From Panagrolaimus kolymaensis (lineage: Eukaryota > Nematoda > Chromadorea > Rhabditida > Panagrolaimidae), in the NCBI GenBank assembly GCA_028622995.1, contig JAJQJQ010000005.1:2914001-2978000 (forward strand): 64,000 bases of DNA, in the 5' to 3' direction. Position 1 is the stretch's first letter. Each line of letters begins with the position of its first letter. Under the pieces are notes generated by a model that saw only the letters and a list, made by a program, of their open reading frames with translations, made no database searches and was not told where the DNA came from. Made by a program: the position numbers and the translations under genes. Below are positions 24,701 through 40,947 of this stretch, piece by piece.

Positions 24701-26519
24701 AGAAGAAGCTATATGTGATTAAAAAATTGATTTCTTACGTTAACATTTGTTGGTGGACAATCATCACCTTGACAATTTATAGGCCATTGATACATTGCAG
24801 CTTTTGTTTGATCATTATAGTCCGCAAAATTAGATGCAAGCTGTTGAAAATCAACAATTAAAACTTTTTCACATCCTTTTTTAATTTCTGCATCTCTTCC
24901 ATCTGGTGGAATACTGGTATCAACCCAAAATGGAACCGAAGCTAAAAAATAGTTGCTGTTAATAAATGAGAAAAATAAAAGCACAAATGGGTGCAATTTT
25001 TTTAATTGAGAATTATTTTTGAGGAAGCCAAACAAAAAATTTTTTTAATGCGCCCAAATGTAAAGTAATAAATCTCTTATAATTACTGGAACCTGATGAA
25101 CTGAATCCATATTGAATAGTTTGAATAAAAATATACACGAAATCCGTTCCCATTTCCTCATCCAATGTTGCTTTAACAAATAATCGTTTATCCGCTGGAT
25201 ATTCATAACATGCAACAATAATTCGAGCTTGAGTTTTCATTCTTCGTAAAGCTGTTCGAAGTTGGGCATATGTATCACTTGTGGTATCACGTTTGTATAC
25301 CATAGTCTAAAAACAGCACTCGATAAAATCAAGTTGGAAGGCTTCTGGATTGGAACTCACCATGTTATCATTAGAGCTAACATATGAATCCATATCTGCC
25401 TGAATATATAAACAACGAGGCGTGGAACTATCAGTTTTGATAGCATAGAAAAATGCATATTCATTCCATCCAAAATATTTAAATAAATCACCAACAGCTT
25501 GAACGAGACTAAAATAAAATTATTTTCAAATATTCTAATTCTCTGATATTTTTTGCTTTGGTAAAATTGAGTTTCGACTTACGTATATGTGCTAACTGAA
25601 GATGAAGCAAGTGTCGGATATTTTATGGGATCGGATAAACCCGATGAAAGCACTGTTCCCCAAGCAAAAATTGGAAAATTATAAAATGCTGATACTGTCG
25701 CAACCATCGCCACCGCTAAAATTCAACAATGGTATTTTGAAAAAGAATGTATGTAAGCTTACAATCTGAACATGCGGGTCCAATAATGACATCCACCTTT
25801 TCGTCACGAATTAGCGAGATTGCCCCTCCAGCTGCGCTATCTTCCTTGCATTGATCAGCATAAAATGTGAAACTAAAAACAACAAAATTTAATAAATGAT
25901 TATAGTATGTATTTTTCAGCTAGCAGTATCCGCTTCTTTAGAATCACCAATAAGGAAAAAAGGCCTTACGAAAAATTGGTATTTGGTAAAATTCCATCTT
26001 TAAAAATTCTATTCATTGCAACCGTTAATCCACCTGCTGTGGTTCGATAAGCAATGGTTCCATCAAGAATTGAAATATTTTTGGGAAACATGGCACCAAT
26101 TTTGATAATTCTTTGCTGCCCTGTTGGCGGTGGTGATGCCATTGTTGTTAAAGGTGAAGCTGTTGGTGGATCAGTCATTGTCGACGCTGCTATAGTCGCA
26201 GTCGCTCCGGTTGAAAGAAATGACGCTTGGGTTGTTGCTAACATAGAAGACGAGGTACTTGAGGCTGAGGTCATTAATGTTGTAAGTGTCAAAGGAAGCA
26301 ATGAAGGTGACATTGTAGGAAGAGTTGCCATAGATGTCGTTGCAAGCGCTAATGGTCGCAAAGTTGTCTAAAAACCCAGCATTTTCTCTTCAAAAATATT
26401 CTAACAACCTAAAAACTTACTGAAGTTGGACCCAAAATAATTGTTCCATTTTGTCCGAAGCATATGGTAATAAAAGTTTCAAATAATATTAATAATAAAA
26501 AATAATAAGACATCGCCAT
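21748..26519 (-). CDS. Receptor-type guanylyl cyclase (gcy family)
   Basis: Multi-exon gene running from ATG 26519 to TAA 21748. In order it has: a signal peptide ([16 protein letters not shown]...); an unusual Thr/Ser-rich insert of about 80 residues (26361-26120); an ANF-receptor-like ligand-binding domain from [17 protein letters not shown]; a membrane segment near 24100-24040 ([20 protein letters not shown]); a kinase-homology domain with [20 protein letters not shown] and LLWCAPEI; a dimerisation helix ([20 protein letters not shown]); and a class III cyclase domain. The cyclase has the metal-binding Asp of [10 protein letters not shown], the GTP-specifying Glu and Cys in [10 protein letters not shown] and [13 protein letters not shown], and the Arg in TGSRMES. 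It should make cGMP from GTP in response to an extracellular or sensory signal. The kinase domain has no HRD, and DFG is replaced by LYG, so it is a pseudokinase. Confidence 0.93.
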
Positions 26520-27963
26520 GAACATGTTTGCTCACAAATTTTTCAATGCAATTTAAAAAAAAAAAAAAAAATAGAGAAAACATAAATATTTTTAAATGAA
26601 TTTTAAGAACCTTGCCTTCTTTAAAGTTAATCATTGGATGAGGCTTAAGAAAAAACTACAAAAAATGTCTTCTTTGAAGGCTTCCATTCAATGTAATAAA
26701 GAAAGGTATCGTCAAGAAACCTTGAAAATTCCTTGGAAATGGATAGGCATAGACGAACTCCTACAGTTTATTACTCATGTTTTAGCGGTAGTATTAAAAA
26801 ATGTAATCATTTTTAGAGAAGGAAATATTATGTATGTAAAAGCGCTTTCGGACGTCAAAAATGTAAGCGTCAATAATCACACAAAAATTAAATCCACATA
26901 CTCAAATTAACTCCCTTCTTAGGTAAATTAATGAAAGCCTAAAAAACTAATTTTAACAATAAGAATATTGCCTTTCAAGCTTTACAAATCCATCATTAAA
27001 AAAAGAAGCCTAAAATTTTATGAAAACAAACATCTCATTTTTCTAAGAATTAACTTTATTATTTTTTTTGCCGTTTTTCGATTTCAATTTTTTTATTTAT
27101 GAATCATTTATATGTTAAAATAAATATTTATAGATAAAATATATGGTATTGTATTCAATTTCAAATTAGGATGAAAACAATTTTTCTGTTATTCTTCGAA
27201 AAATCGAACATCACTTTTTTTCTGAAAACAAACACTTCTAAAATGGGGATACTATAAGAAAAAAAAAAGATGACGAAGAATAAAAATATTTTTTATTTCA
27301 AGTTGTTAATAACGAATCAAAGACTAAATTACTTTTTATGAACTGCTAAAAAGTGCAAAACTTAAAATAAGGATGCTTAAAGTTTTTACAGCGAGCTTTA
27401 ATTTGTGTAAAAACAAAGTCGTCATCGACAAGTCCACCGAGCAAGTATTCACTTTCATTGAGGTTTAAATTTGTAAGAAGAAAAAAACTAGCTAATTTTT
27501 TTTCAGTAGTGTCTCAATTTTATTTTCGGTTTATCGATTACGGGTAAAAAAGACTTCATTGAGAAAGATTTTGTCAGCCATGGCTTTTATGAAACATATT
27601 GTGTCAATCATCCGCTGAAAAAAATCTTTTTGTTTTTTGAAAGGTATTTCATTTTCATGTTTGTTATTCATTTGCAACCACTTGCAACATTCCATTTTCG
27701 CAAGCGGAAGTCAGCTTATTCTGTGTGGTTGCTCGTGCAGCCAATCTAGTTAAATCACCATTGATAGGTAAACGGCGTTTATATAAAAACCGCTGCTTTT
27801 TTCTCTAAAATTTTTATTATTTATTTTTCAGCAAAGGGTTAGCATTGATTTCAATCGTTCTAAATTTCTGTCATTTTTTCATTAAATGTTTCAAAAATTT
27901 ATTAAGAAAGTGAAAATCGAGTAGCTTCTCCAACCAAACTTACGATTAATTATATCTCAAAAA
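26520..27963. other. Intergenic region between divergent genes
   Basis: Contains the presumed promoters of the guanylyl cyclase (minus) and the small secreted protein (plus). A 104-codon open frame at 26596-26910 is Lys-rich and lacks any recognisable domain; I do not call it a gene. No other element is recognised. Confidence 0.5.
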
Positions 27964-28988
27964 ATGGCGTTGTTATTGTTCAACTTTTTAATTTTATTTT
28001 CAATTATTTCACCAACACTTTTATCCAAAAATGTTTTATTATCATTACCTAATCTTCAATTTGTTTCTGCTAAAACAGAATTTAAATATGCAATTATGAA
28101 AGAAAATTCAACAGACAATGATGTTCCTGAACGTATGGTTAATTTAACGGATAATCATTTAATGATTGCAATATATGATTATATTTTTGTTGGATCTGCA
28201 CAACTTACATATCGATATGTTCCAGCTGCATCAGAACAAGTGTAAAGTTGTTTGATTTTTGAAAATTCAAGCTACTGAATAATGGGCACAATTTCAGAGT
28301 TACGATTAATGAAGTTGATTATTTTTTAATAAAAGATGGAAAAGTTACTGATCAAAAAATTAAAAGTCATGGATTTACTTATACTAGCCCAAATTTTGGT
28401 TTTTTGACTCTTGCAAGCAATTTTTTACTTAAAAAAGTTAGGTTTTTTTTAAAATTTTGGTAGCTCCAATTACTTTTAAAAGATTGTCAAAAATAATAAC
28501 TATGTTTGTTTTTAGCTCGATGTAAAGGTACCTAGTCACTTACAATATGCACAAATTAAAAGAAAATACATAGTTAAAGAATATGAAGATGTTATAGCTG
28601 TCACGCTGCATAAAGGAAAACTTGAAACTCGAAAAATTAAAACTTTACCGTTTTCAAATTGTTCAACGCTTTTTGATCCCGAAGATCTTTTTACTGTGGA
28701 TGAAGACGAACAAATTTGCACTGAACAAGCTGATAAAAATTATTCCGATGGTGAATTATCCATTCCATCATCTTTAATTTTTGCTAAAGAAGAGAAAGAT
28801 GATAAATATATTTTGATTGGAATTGAATCCAAAATAAAAGAAGGAGTTTGTAAGTTTTTAGTTTGATTAGTCGTCTTTTAGGCTTAATAATTTTATGTCA
28901 AATCCCTGCTTTTTCAGCTCTCTCCACATTTGTACCATATCATTGTCCATTTTTTGAAGAATTTATGCCTGGGGAGATGTGTACATGA
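27964..28988 (+). CDS. Secreted protein, possible degenerate trypsin-fold (S1-like) homologue
   Basis: Four exons (27964-28242, about 28299-28436, about 28517-28850, about 28918-28988) encode about 270 residues. Residues 1-20 (MALLLFNFLILFSIISPTLL) are a signal peptide. The layout resembles a chymotrypsin-like protein: a short NLTDNHLMIAIYDYIF near the usual LTAAHC strand, a paired-Cys region SNCSTLF...EQICTEQ like the C...ICAG disulfide, then NYSDGELSIPSSLIF where GDSGGPL would be, and YILIGIESKI like the YLVGIVSWG strand, ending FVPYHCPFFEEF. If so, the catalytic Ser and the Asp/His triad are lost. This is only pattern resemblance; a nematode trypsin-like family such as DUF316 would be the closest guess. 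Confidence 0.6.
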
Positions 28989-29919
28989 AACATTGAGCTT
29001 TAATTTATGATAAATAAAATTTTTTATTTCATATGATTGTTAATAAATAAAGATATCCTTTGATTAAAGTCTTTTTTCTCGTTCACCGAGAATTATGTAA
29101 GCAAAAACATCGAAAGCCAACTGATAAACTAAACAAAAAATTGTGAAAAAATTCTAGAATGTGAATAAAAGAAAAAAAAAACCAAAAAAGTGAATGATGT
29201 TTTCCGTAGGGAAAAAATCGAAAAAGCTTTTTGATAGGAATAAGAATAAATAAAATCTTTAAGTTGGCTTCAAACAATGGAAAAATATTTAGCTTTAGAA
29301 ATAAGCCTTTTTTTAGAAAATAATCGAAGGGAACGATGTATTAAAAAAGGATTGGTTTGATTTTCGGTTGAAAGCTATGTTGGATTTTAGTTTGGCAAGC
29401 ATAAAATTTTCTCTCTTCCAACTATGTTTTGATTTTTTAATTAAATTATGGATTTCAGAAACACATAAATAAAAAATCTTCTAAAAATTTCTATCTTTAA
29501 AAAATCCTCAGCAATAAAACTTTAATGTTCTCATAACGAAAAGTGGATTGAATTGGAAACATGAATAAAGAAAGTTACTCAAGCTTTACATATTTTTTAC
29601 GTAAAAAACAAAAAACGTGTGTTGTTCTGTTTCATTGATAAACAAACTTTCTCTCTCTTATAATTTATCACTTTTGATTTTTTTTACCATTTTATTATTA
29701 TTATAGTATCGATCCACCAACCATATATTATTTGGAGAAATTATCTTCCTTTAATTCCAACTTTCTTTTTTGTTCAAAAAAAGAGTATGAGATTATTTTT
29801 AAAAATAATATATTTTCAACAACATTATTAATTTTGAAATTATTATTCATTTTGTTTACAACAAACAATCATCAACCACAAAAAAAGTGCTGGACACTTT
29901 TATTTTACTTTATTGCTAA
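28989..29919. other. Intergenic region
   Basis: AT-rich DNA between two plus-strand genes. AATAAA signals lie shortly after 28988. Short open frames near 29083-29277 and 29732-29989 are Phe/Leu/Lys-rich and not supported. The region just before 29920 must contain the membralin promoter or 5' UTR. Confidence 0.45.
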
Positions 29920-33192
<3,273 letters not shown>

Positions 33193-33640
33193 AATTAGTC
33201 CTGTTTTTTTTTATGATGATGAAAGATTCTTTCTTGCCTATATTTTATATTACTTCTTGTGCTTGCTTGTTTGTTCTTTCTTTGTTAGGGATAAAATTTA
33301 AGGGTAGAATATTTGGTATTATTATTTTAAATCACTTTTATTATTTTTTTCAATATGTACAGATTATTTTCGTGCTCAACAACAGCAAAAAATTAATTTG
33401 TTTTGTTTATAAATAAAATATTTGTAACTCGTTTTAATCTCAATTGTCACAGTACTGTAGAATCTTCAGCAAATTTTGATACATACATATTTTTTTGCAA
33501 CTAAACACTCGCTTTCAAATCATGCGTCAATCTTATCAAGATTGTTCATCTACGGTAGCTCCTCGTCCTTTGATTTTGTTTCTTTCACTCTTTTCAAAAT
33601 CCGCACTTGCTTTTTTTTTTAGCTAGTTTGCAAATAAAAA
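33193..33640. other. Intergenic spacer between tandem genes
   Basis: About 450 bases between membralin and the methyltransferase on the same strand. AATAAA occurs near 33411. A TTTTTTTTTTTAG acceptor-like site at about 33609-33621 precedes the next ATG by 20 bases, so the 5' end of the downstream gene may be cis- or trans-spliced. Confidence 0.5.
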
Positions 33641-34344
33641 ATGACAGAATTAGATATTCCAACGCCATTATGGGGAAAATTGGATGAAAGTGTTTATGAA
33701 CCAGCTGAAGATTCCTTTCTTTTAATGGATGCTTTTGTGAAAGAAAAATTATGTATTCTTCAATCAAATCCTTCAATAATCGTTGAAATTGGTGTTGGTT
33801 CTGGTGCTGTTACATCATTTATTCGATATTTAATCAAATCAAATGGAGAATCTTCGAGGAATTTTATCAATTTTGGAACTGATTTGAATCCATCAGCATT
33901 GAAAGCAACAATAGAAACAGCAATACTGAATAAACAACCAATACCTGAATTAATCAAATGTGATTTACTTTCACCATTTTTGAATCGATGGAAAGAAATG
34001 ATAGATATTTTGATCTTTAATCCACCATATGTTCCTACTGAAAATGAACCAATGAACCATTTAGTAAATTTCTTTTTGTTTGATATGTTGATTTATTCTT
34101 TGCTTTTCAGGAACGATGTTATGCTGGTGGACCAACTGGAAGAGCTGCACTTGATCGTCTTATTCCTTCAGTGGCTGATATTCTTTCATCTTCTGGAATC
34201 TTTTATCTCGTGGCTCTCAAATCCAATGACATTCCTGATATTATCCATTTTGCTTCAAAACATTCACTTCAAGGTTCCATTGTTATTCAGCGACGCTGTG
34301 GTCGCGAACATCTTTATATTTTAAAGTTTGTAAAATTTGAATAA
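33641..34344 (+). CDS. mtq-2/N6AMT1: eRF1 glutamine methyltransferase (HemK/MTQ2 family)
   Basis: Two exons (33641 to about 34063, and about 34111 to 34344) encode about 218 residues, close to the usual length. The SAM-binding motif is VEIGVGSGAVTSF at about residue 47, and the catalytic NPPY motif is FNPPYVPT at about residue 126, which marks glutamine or N6-adenine type amide-N methyltransferases. After the splice, CYAGGPTGRAALDRLIPSV and the C-terminal LYILKFVKFE match the N6AMT1/MTQ2 family. With the partner TRMT112 this enzyme methylates the Gln of the GGQ motif in release factor eRF1. It ends 160 bases from the 3' end of the convergent CCAR1/LST-3 gene. Confidence 0.93.
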
Positions 34345-34504
34345 ATACGATTTTTTTCCAATTGCTTTATAATAACAAACAAAAAAATTCAGATAAATTA
34401 CAAATAAATCAAGCAAAAAAAATATCAAAAATCAAAACAAAGAAGTAGAAACTTGTAATGTAAGAGTAATATCAAATAAGCTAAAATATATATATTATTA
34501 TTAC

Positions 34505-37500
34505 TTAAGCTGCATTTTCATGGGTTTCAACCATTGGTTCATCCTTTTTCTCTTCACCGTTTGCCTTTGTTTCTTCTGTTGTAGCGGATTGAGAAGTTTC
34601 ATCTTGACCAGCAACATTTTCAGTTGTTTCTCCTTCATTTGCTGTTTTAGAAGCATTGGATTTCTCTTCTTTAGAACCTTCAGCGGCTTCAGAGGCTTTC
34701 TTTTGGGGAGTTGTTTCAGGCTTGACTGATGGTTCTTTAGTTTTTTCTTTTGCAGGCATAACACGCTCTACAATTCCACATATACGATCACCAAGACGTT
34801 TGCAATCTTGTAAAGCCGTTTTAAATGAAACAACATCATCTTCATTTGTCTAAAAAAAATTTATAATAATTACCGTTGAAGCCAAGTTGCATATCATACC
34901 TTGAGGCATTTTTCTGCATCATAAGCTTTCTTCTTGTAATGTGAAACATCTTGTTCCAATCGTTTACGCTTCTTATCAAGGGTATCAACTTGCTCTTTGT
35001 AGGATTCTAAAAATAATTTAAAGCTATTATAGCTTCAAAAAGCCTAAAACTTACTCAAAACAAAATCATTTTCTTGGAGTTGAGTAACCAATTTTGTGCA
35101 TTCATCTTTAAGTTCTTGATGGCGCTCAAGTGATTGTTTAATATTTAGGGCAGCTCCTTTAAAAATGACGATGCCATTTTCTGTGACATCAGGTGTAATA
35201 CCAGATGATTTTTTTTCATCACCATTTTCAAGGGTATCTTTTGGATGTACTAAATTTAAAAAAAAGTTAAAACTATGCTATCAAAATCCAAAACATACAA
35301 TTAAGAATTGCTTCAGCTTTAGGGGCATCCTCGCGGAAAGAAGGAGAATATTTTGTTTCATTATCCTTATCAACCCATCGATCCGTGTAAATACGATAAT
35401 CAAATCGATCACGTGAATTAACTTTCTTTAATAGTCTTACAACATCACCACGAGAAATTCGAAGACCAAGGGATAATAAAATATCTTCCAAATCACGTTC
35501 ATTAAGATATCCACAAACATTGGAATCGTAATAAGCAAATGAGGTAAAAAGTTCAAAGTTTCCAATCAATTGTTTGAAATTTGAAATAATTTCACGTTCA
35601 TTTTTTTCACGTTCTTTTTCTTTTTCTGGGTCAGTTATTGCTTCGGATTTAGCTTCAGCTTTAGCTTCTTCACCATTTTCTGTTGCAACAACAGTGGCGG
35701 CGTTAGCAGCTGCCAATAAAGCATCCTTACGCTTTTGGTTTTCAATATCTTGTTCTTCAATAGATTGAATAGTTTTATAAATGCTAAATCCATAAGTTCG
35801 ATCAAACATTTCTCGAACAGCTTCAGCAAACATAAAAACTTCAAATGAGGCTTCTTTGTTATCTTCGATACGATATTCAAGCAATGATTGAAGTGAAGAA
35901 ACTTTGCAATCAAATCGTCCTCCTTTGGCTGCTTTATTTGGATAAACAAGAACTGTTGGTTGTTCGGGGAATATATAATGGCGAATTAAAGCTTGTTTCT
36001 TTTCATTTTGAATTACATCCTACAAAATTCATATTGTTAATCCGCAAATGAGAGGTGAGTTATAAACTTACAAATTTTTCTCGTTCACGACGAATTTCTT
36101 CTAATTCTTCAGCACTGAAATCATCTTCATCTTGTTTTTCAACAAGTTGATCCAATGTAATTTCAGGCTCCATTTCAGAATCAGCTGCAGCTTGAGGATC
36201 CTCTGGAACCTCTGCTTCTTTCTTTTCATCCGTAGCATTGGTATCCATAGGATCTTCAGGGGCAGCTTCTGGTTGCTCCGCTGCTGGAACAGCTGATGTT
36301 CCATTTTCTTCAGCAGCTTTTTCACTATCCAAAGCTTTTTGAAGTCGCTGAATCAAAATGTTTTTTACCCCTTTGGTATCCAATCCACGAAGGGTAAGTT
36401 GTTCACGTAAGTCAGCTACCTAAAATTTGGACAAAGGAATATTGAAGGGTAAATTAATTTTTATAAGCATACTCGAAGAGTTGAAAGTGTTACACTCCAA
36501 TGAATTTTTCCACCAGATGGTTCATCAGTTTCCATAGCATCGCTGCTCTAAAAAACATAAAAGTTATTAATGGTCTAAAAAATTGGAAGAGATTCTAATT
36601 TGATAATGAGGAAATCATAATAAAAAAAGACAAAAAAAAATCAAGAATTTAAAGCCACCATTCACAAAACTTTTGTTATTAAAAAAGCACAATTGCGTTT
36701 GGGGACTTCTTTTTTTGGTTGTTGGTAAAGGAAAGAAAGAAGGGAATAATGCTTTTTGGAAGAAGGGAGAAAAGAAAAAAAAGCACAGCAGTTTTTTACG
36801 AAAAAATAATAACATAGATAAATAAAATAAAAAAACAGCTTTCGGAGTCTCACACACAAAAAACTACGTCTTAATCCTTAACCTCATTGATCGTTGAATT
36901 GGCAGCATCAGCAACCGGAATTGGTGGAACTGTTGTAGTTGTATTTGTTGTTGCTGTGGGTTCAGCTGTATGAGTTGGAGTGGGTTCAACAACAATCGAA
37001 TCATTATTTGGCTCTGAAGAAGCAGGAACAGACACAATTTGTTGAGAATCAGAATTATTATTATTAGCATTTTCATCATTCGCTGTTGTTGGTGAAGTTG
37101 CTTCATTGGTTATTGTTTGATTATTAGAATCTTTAGCTTCTTTACGCTTTTTTTCTAAAGTCGATATAAATTCCTCTGCTTCAATAGCAACAATTTTTTC
37201 ATTTAGTTGTGCTTTAAGTGAAGTGATAATAGCCTCATATTGATCTGGAGTGGGCATTAAATTATTCATTGATGATGTATCGGGCATGAGAAGAATAACA
37301 TTGTCGACTCGATCACGTTCAGCTCGATAATATTCAAGATGAGCAATTTTGTACCTGTGGTTATAAGTAAGAAATGCAGAACAAAAAGGAGAAAAAAATA
37401 AATAATAAAAACTATGTACTATAAACTATATATATATATATATATATTTAAAGGTGTTGTTTGGTGTACTGCAAAGTTATATTTTAAATATTTTTCTGCC

Positions 37501-39358
37501 GCTAAACTTTAAAAGGATTTTCAGTTACTTAAAAAGCAGAAAATAGAAAAAAAACACGAAAACTCAAATCCTCATTTTTATTTTTTTAGTGAAGGGGTTA
37601 AAATATTTACCAGAAATAATATCCCATCACTTACTTTTTTTCTTTTTTTATATTTTTTTATCTTAAAATAGGGCGGAAAATATTTAGGGGAAGTTATGTA
37701 AAACTACAGTATGTATTTTTAAAAAACTTACCAAGTTGGGCACGTGCTTAAATCAATTCCAGTGAGTTCACGAGTAGTTCGAACAGCGGTTTTAATCATG
37801 GTTGGAAGATCTAATGGATTTTCACCATCTTTTGATGGAGAATGTGCTCCACCAATTGCCATAACTTCATTACGACCACGAATTCCTAAAAATACAATTT
37901 TTCTAATAAAAATATTTCTAATAAAATTTCATTCGTTACCAGTAAGAAATTGAATGGCTTTATTAAATGAAATTGTTTCAGCATTTTCATCAATGCTTCC
38001 ATCGGGGAGAAGGCCAAAAACCTTTTTACGAATATCAGCCAATCCATTATGAGAAAGTAATAAAGTTCGAACAACAAATCGATGATCTTCATCGATAGGA
38101 GTTTCAAGATCCTCAGATGGGAATGTTCCAGAAGGGATATCAACATCTTTATGAACTGGATGAAAGCTGATTGGATTTAAACCTAATTGAAATGGGGCTT
38201 CAAGACAAAATGAATCAAGCCAATTCATTTCACATGTAATAAAATCGGATGGAACATAAAGTCGACTATAACGTTGACGCAAATCAGCACAATTTACAGT
38301 TCTAAAAAAAATAATGTTTTAGTTTCCAATATTATAAAATTGTTTAGATTATTACTTTGAGATTAAAGATCGAACAGTCTTGCATGAATAACGTGGTACA
38401 ACACGTGCACGACGTCTGGGAGGACCTGATTCTTCACGAGTTTTAGATGATTCTTCTCTTCTTGGTTGAGGAGTATTAACTCGAGGAGATCTTTCACGTT
38501 TTTCTGCGCGTCGAATTGGACTTTTTCCTGGTGAAGGACGTCGAGGAGGTGGTGAACGACGTATTGGACGATGTGAAACTGGAGCATCACGACGTGAATG
38601 AATTGGTGAACGACGTGAATGTCCCATATCTCGTTCACGATTACCGCCACCGCCACCACCACCACCATGTCCACCATGATTAGCATAATTATTTCGATCA
38701 TGACGAGACGAATCCTCATTATTCGTTGAAGATTCCCATCGATTTCCAGTTGCTTGGGGCATACGATTTCTTGGAGCACCACCAGCATTATGCATTTGTG
38801 GTGGATTATTATCAGGAATTAATTGAACTGAGGTTGCATTCCAATGAAATGGCATGGATGAATTATATATTGCTTCAACCATACATCTTGAACCTACAAA
38901 TGGATGTCCACCAGAAACAACGCTAAAAATATATGGCAAGTAAGCATCTAATTACAAAGAATATTTTAAAGTAAACTAACGCTGTTTGAAAAAATACTTC
39001 ATCATCAATAAATCCATAACCTTCAAGAAATTTAGTAATGGATCCAACAAAAGATTTTTTCTTATTTTGTGGTGAATTTGTTCGTTGATTAGGTTGAACT
39101 TGGGGAATCATAGGTGGTCGAGGTTGCTGTTGTTGGGCAAGCATATTACTAAATGCTGCGGTATTAACCAAAGCATTAAGATTAACATTTGGTACGTTAA
39201 TCATTCCTTGAAGATTACTAAATTGTTGTCCAACTTGAAATATTGGATTCATTTGATTATTTCCCGTAGCTAAAATTATTTAAAAAGTAAATGGTTAGAA
39301 AAATGGGATTAAGAATAAAAAACATACGCCGAGGCCATCCTTTCTGACCAAATGACAT
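34505..39358 (-). CDS. lst-3/CCAR1: CCAR1/LST-3 family transcription and splicing co-regulator
   Basis: Large minus-strand multi-exon gene starting MSFGQKGWPR at 39358. Domains in order: a Gln/Pro-rich start; an S1/cold-shock-like domain (FVGSITKFLEGYGFIDDEVF, MPFHWNATSVQLI); an Arg-rich RRSPPPRRPSPGKSP region; the DBC1 inactive NUDIX domain (EMNWLDSFCLEAPFQLG, VMAIGGAHSPSKDGENPLDL); a SAP motif (LREQLTLRGLDTKGVKN); an acidic stretch; a degenerate EF-hand pair (YYDSNVCGYLNERDLEDILL); and a C-terminal coiled coil ending in KEPSVKPETTPQKKAS-like charged repeats. This order matches CCAR1, which links nuclear receptors, Mediator and splicing, and LST-3 of C. elegans. The DBC1 and S1 matches make the assignment firm. 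An intron at about 36551-36886 is long and contains only shadow frames. Confidence 0.92.
37427..37447. repeat. (TA)n microsatellite in an intron
   Basis: About ten TA units in an intron of the CCAR1/LST-3 gene. Likely to vary in length between individuals. Confidence 0.85.
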
Positions 39359-40235
39359 GATGATAATTAATTAAATTTTATCACCTAAAATAATGCAATA
39401 AGTCTAATGAGTTAATAGTCCACCAAAAAATTATATGTATTTTAGCGAAACGAAATAAATATTTGATTAAGTAAATTTTTTTATTAAAAGGAAATTGACT
39501 ATCCTGAATATTTCAAAAACCCATTAGTTTAATGGAATAACAAAAAAAATCAATAAGGTGAATGAAAAATTCGGGGAGAATTTCAAAAAAAAAGAAAGGC
39601 GATAAAGCAAAAGCAAAGAGGACCAAAACAAGCCAGAAGAACAACAAAAAAGGGAAGAAAAATATATTGCAGCAACAAACCCATTTTATTTTTGCATACC
39701 AAATGCTAGCAAATAAAAAAGAGATGAAACAGGGTAAACCTTTCAAGACCATTGCGAATAATAAATAGTCAGTCGTTGTTGTCAAGTTAGTGCATTGAAG
39801 TGTGAGAGAAAGAAAAGAAAGTGAAAAGAAAGATGTGCTAAGTATGACTGCTGGCTTTATTTATAACCATAATTAAAGCCTCTATGCAATAATAAAATGA
39901 GATTATGACTTGCAAAAAAACTATAATGAAATTACAAATTAATAACATAGTTAATGCCATTAAAGAATGAAGAAAGAAAAGTGGATAAAATTGAAACAAG
40001 CTCGTAGCTGACAAGTTTTTGGTTGCTTCGTTTTCGAACACATGGAAATAAAGTATGTAAAAAAGAAGGAGGTAGTAAGATAATGCAAAAGGAATCAAAA
40101 GCAGACAACAAAAACATTAAAGATAACTTTATATATAATTTATAACAACATTAAAACATAGAAAAAATAAAATATGATCCATAAACATATAACAATAAAG
40201 AAGAAGGATTTCAACGGAAGCAACCATACAGCAAC
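39359..40235. other. Intergenic spacer between two minus-strand genes
   Basis: This lies between the start of CCAR1/LST-3 and the end of the coiled-coil gene. Open frames here are Lys/Phe-rich on opposite strands and not credible. AATAAA on the minus strand lies between about 40120 and 40200. No further element is seen. Confidence 0.45.
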
Positions 40236-40947
40236 TTATTCCTTGAGTCTCTTGTCCAAGTGAGAAACTGAAAAAAAATTAGATTAATATGAACAAATAA
40301 CAATAAGACTTACTCTTTTTTAAAAGATCAGCGAGTTCATCATTGAGGTTCTCAACTTCATCCATAATCTTTGAGTACGACTAAAGAGATGAATTATTAA
40401 TAAGCTTGAACCATTTTTAAAAACTTACACTAGCTTCAACCCCTTGAATCAGCATCCGAGTCAACATAATTTTACTGTCACAAACAGTAACAGTAAATTT
40501 AAGTGCTTTTCGACGTTTGTTAATGCTCTCAATCATAGCATCCATGAGATCCTTGTTGAGTTTCTTTGATTTTTCAAATTCACTAAAATAAATCCAAATA
40601 AATAGAGGCAGCTTTTTTTAACAACTTACATTTGATACCGTGCATGAGCATTTTCAATATCATTCTTTGCTGATTTTACAAGATTCTTCTGATTTTCAAG
40701 ATGAGCTTTGATATGAGCATTTCGAAGATGGCCTAAAAATTATAGCTTTGTTAGAGATAATCACAGTATTGAGATTCCAAAAACATACTTTCAATAAATG
40801 CCTTCTTTTCACTTTCAATAGCTTGATATGTCGCTTCATTCTTTTCACGAAGTACAGCAATTCCTAGAAATATTCCATGATTACTAAAGGTAAAAACATT
40901 AGGAAAACATTACTTCGTCGGGAAGCTTCATCCGTTGAGTTCGACAT
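40236..40947 (-). CDS. Small coiled-coil protein
   Basis: Six short exons, too short individually to stand out as open frames, join with consistent phases: ATG 40947 (MSNSTDEASRR), donor CGAA|gtaatg at 40913, and on to the last exon ISHLDKRLKE with stop TAA at 40236. The product is about 154 residues, almost entirely charged and helical (IAVLREKNEATYQAIESEKK, HLENQKNLVKSAKNDIENAH, LMDAMIESINKRRKALKF), with one short stretch VTVCDSKIMLTRMLIQGVEA. There is no signal peptide. It looks like a cytoplasmic or nuclear coiled-coil component of a complex. I do not recognise a family. Splice-site quality and frame continuity across five introns make it a real gene. Confidence 0.75.

Noticed and set aside
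26596..26910. 104-codon frame upstream of the guanylyl cyclase
   Set aside because: Lys-rich with no domain, no signal peptide and no splice context; length is within chance for this composition.
37427..37447. TA repeat as a possible promoter or CRISPR-like repeat
   Set aside because: It is a simple microsatellite in an intron, with no spacers or other repeat structure.
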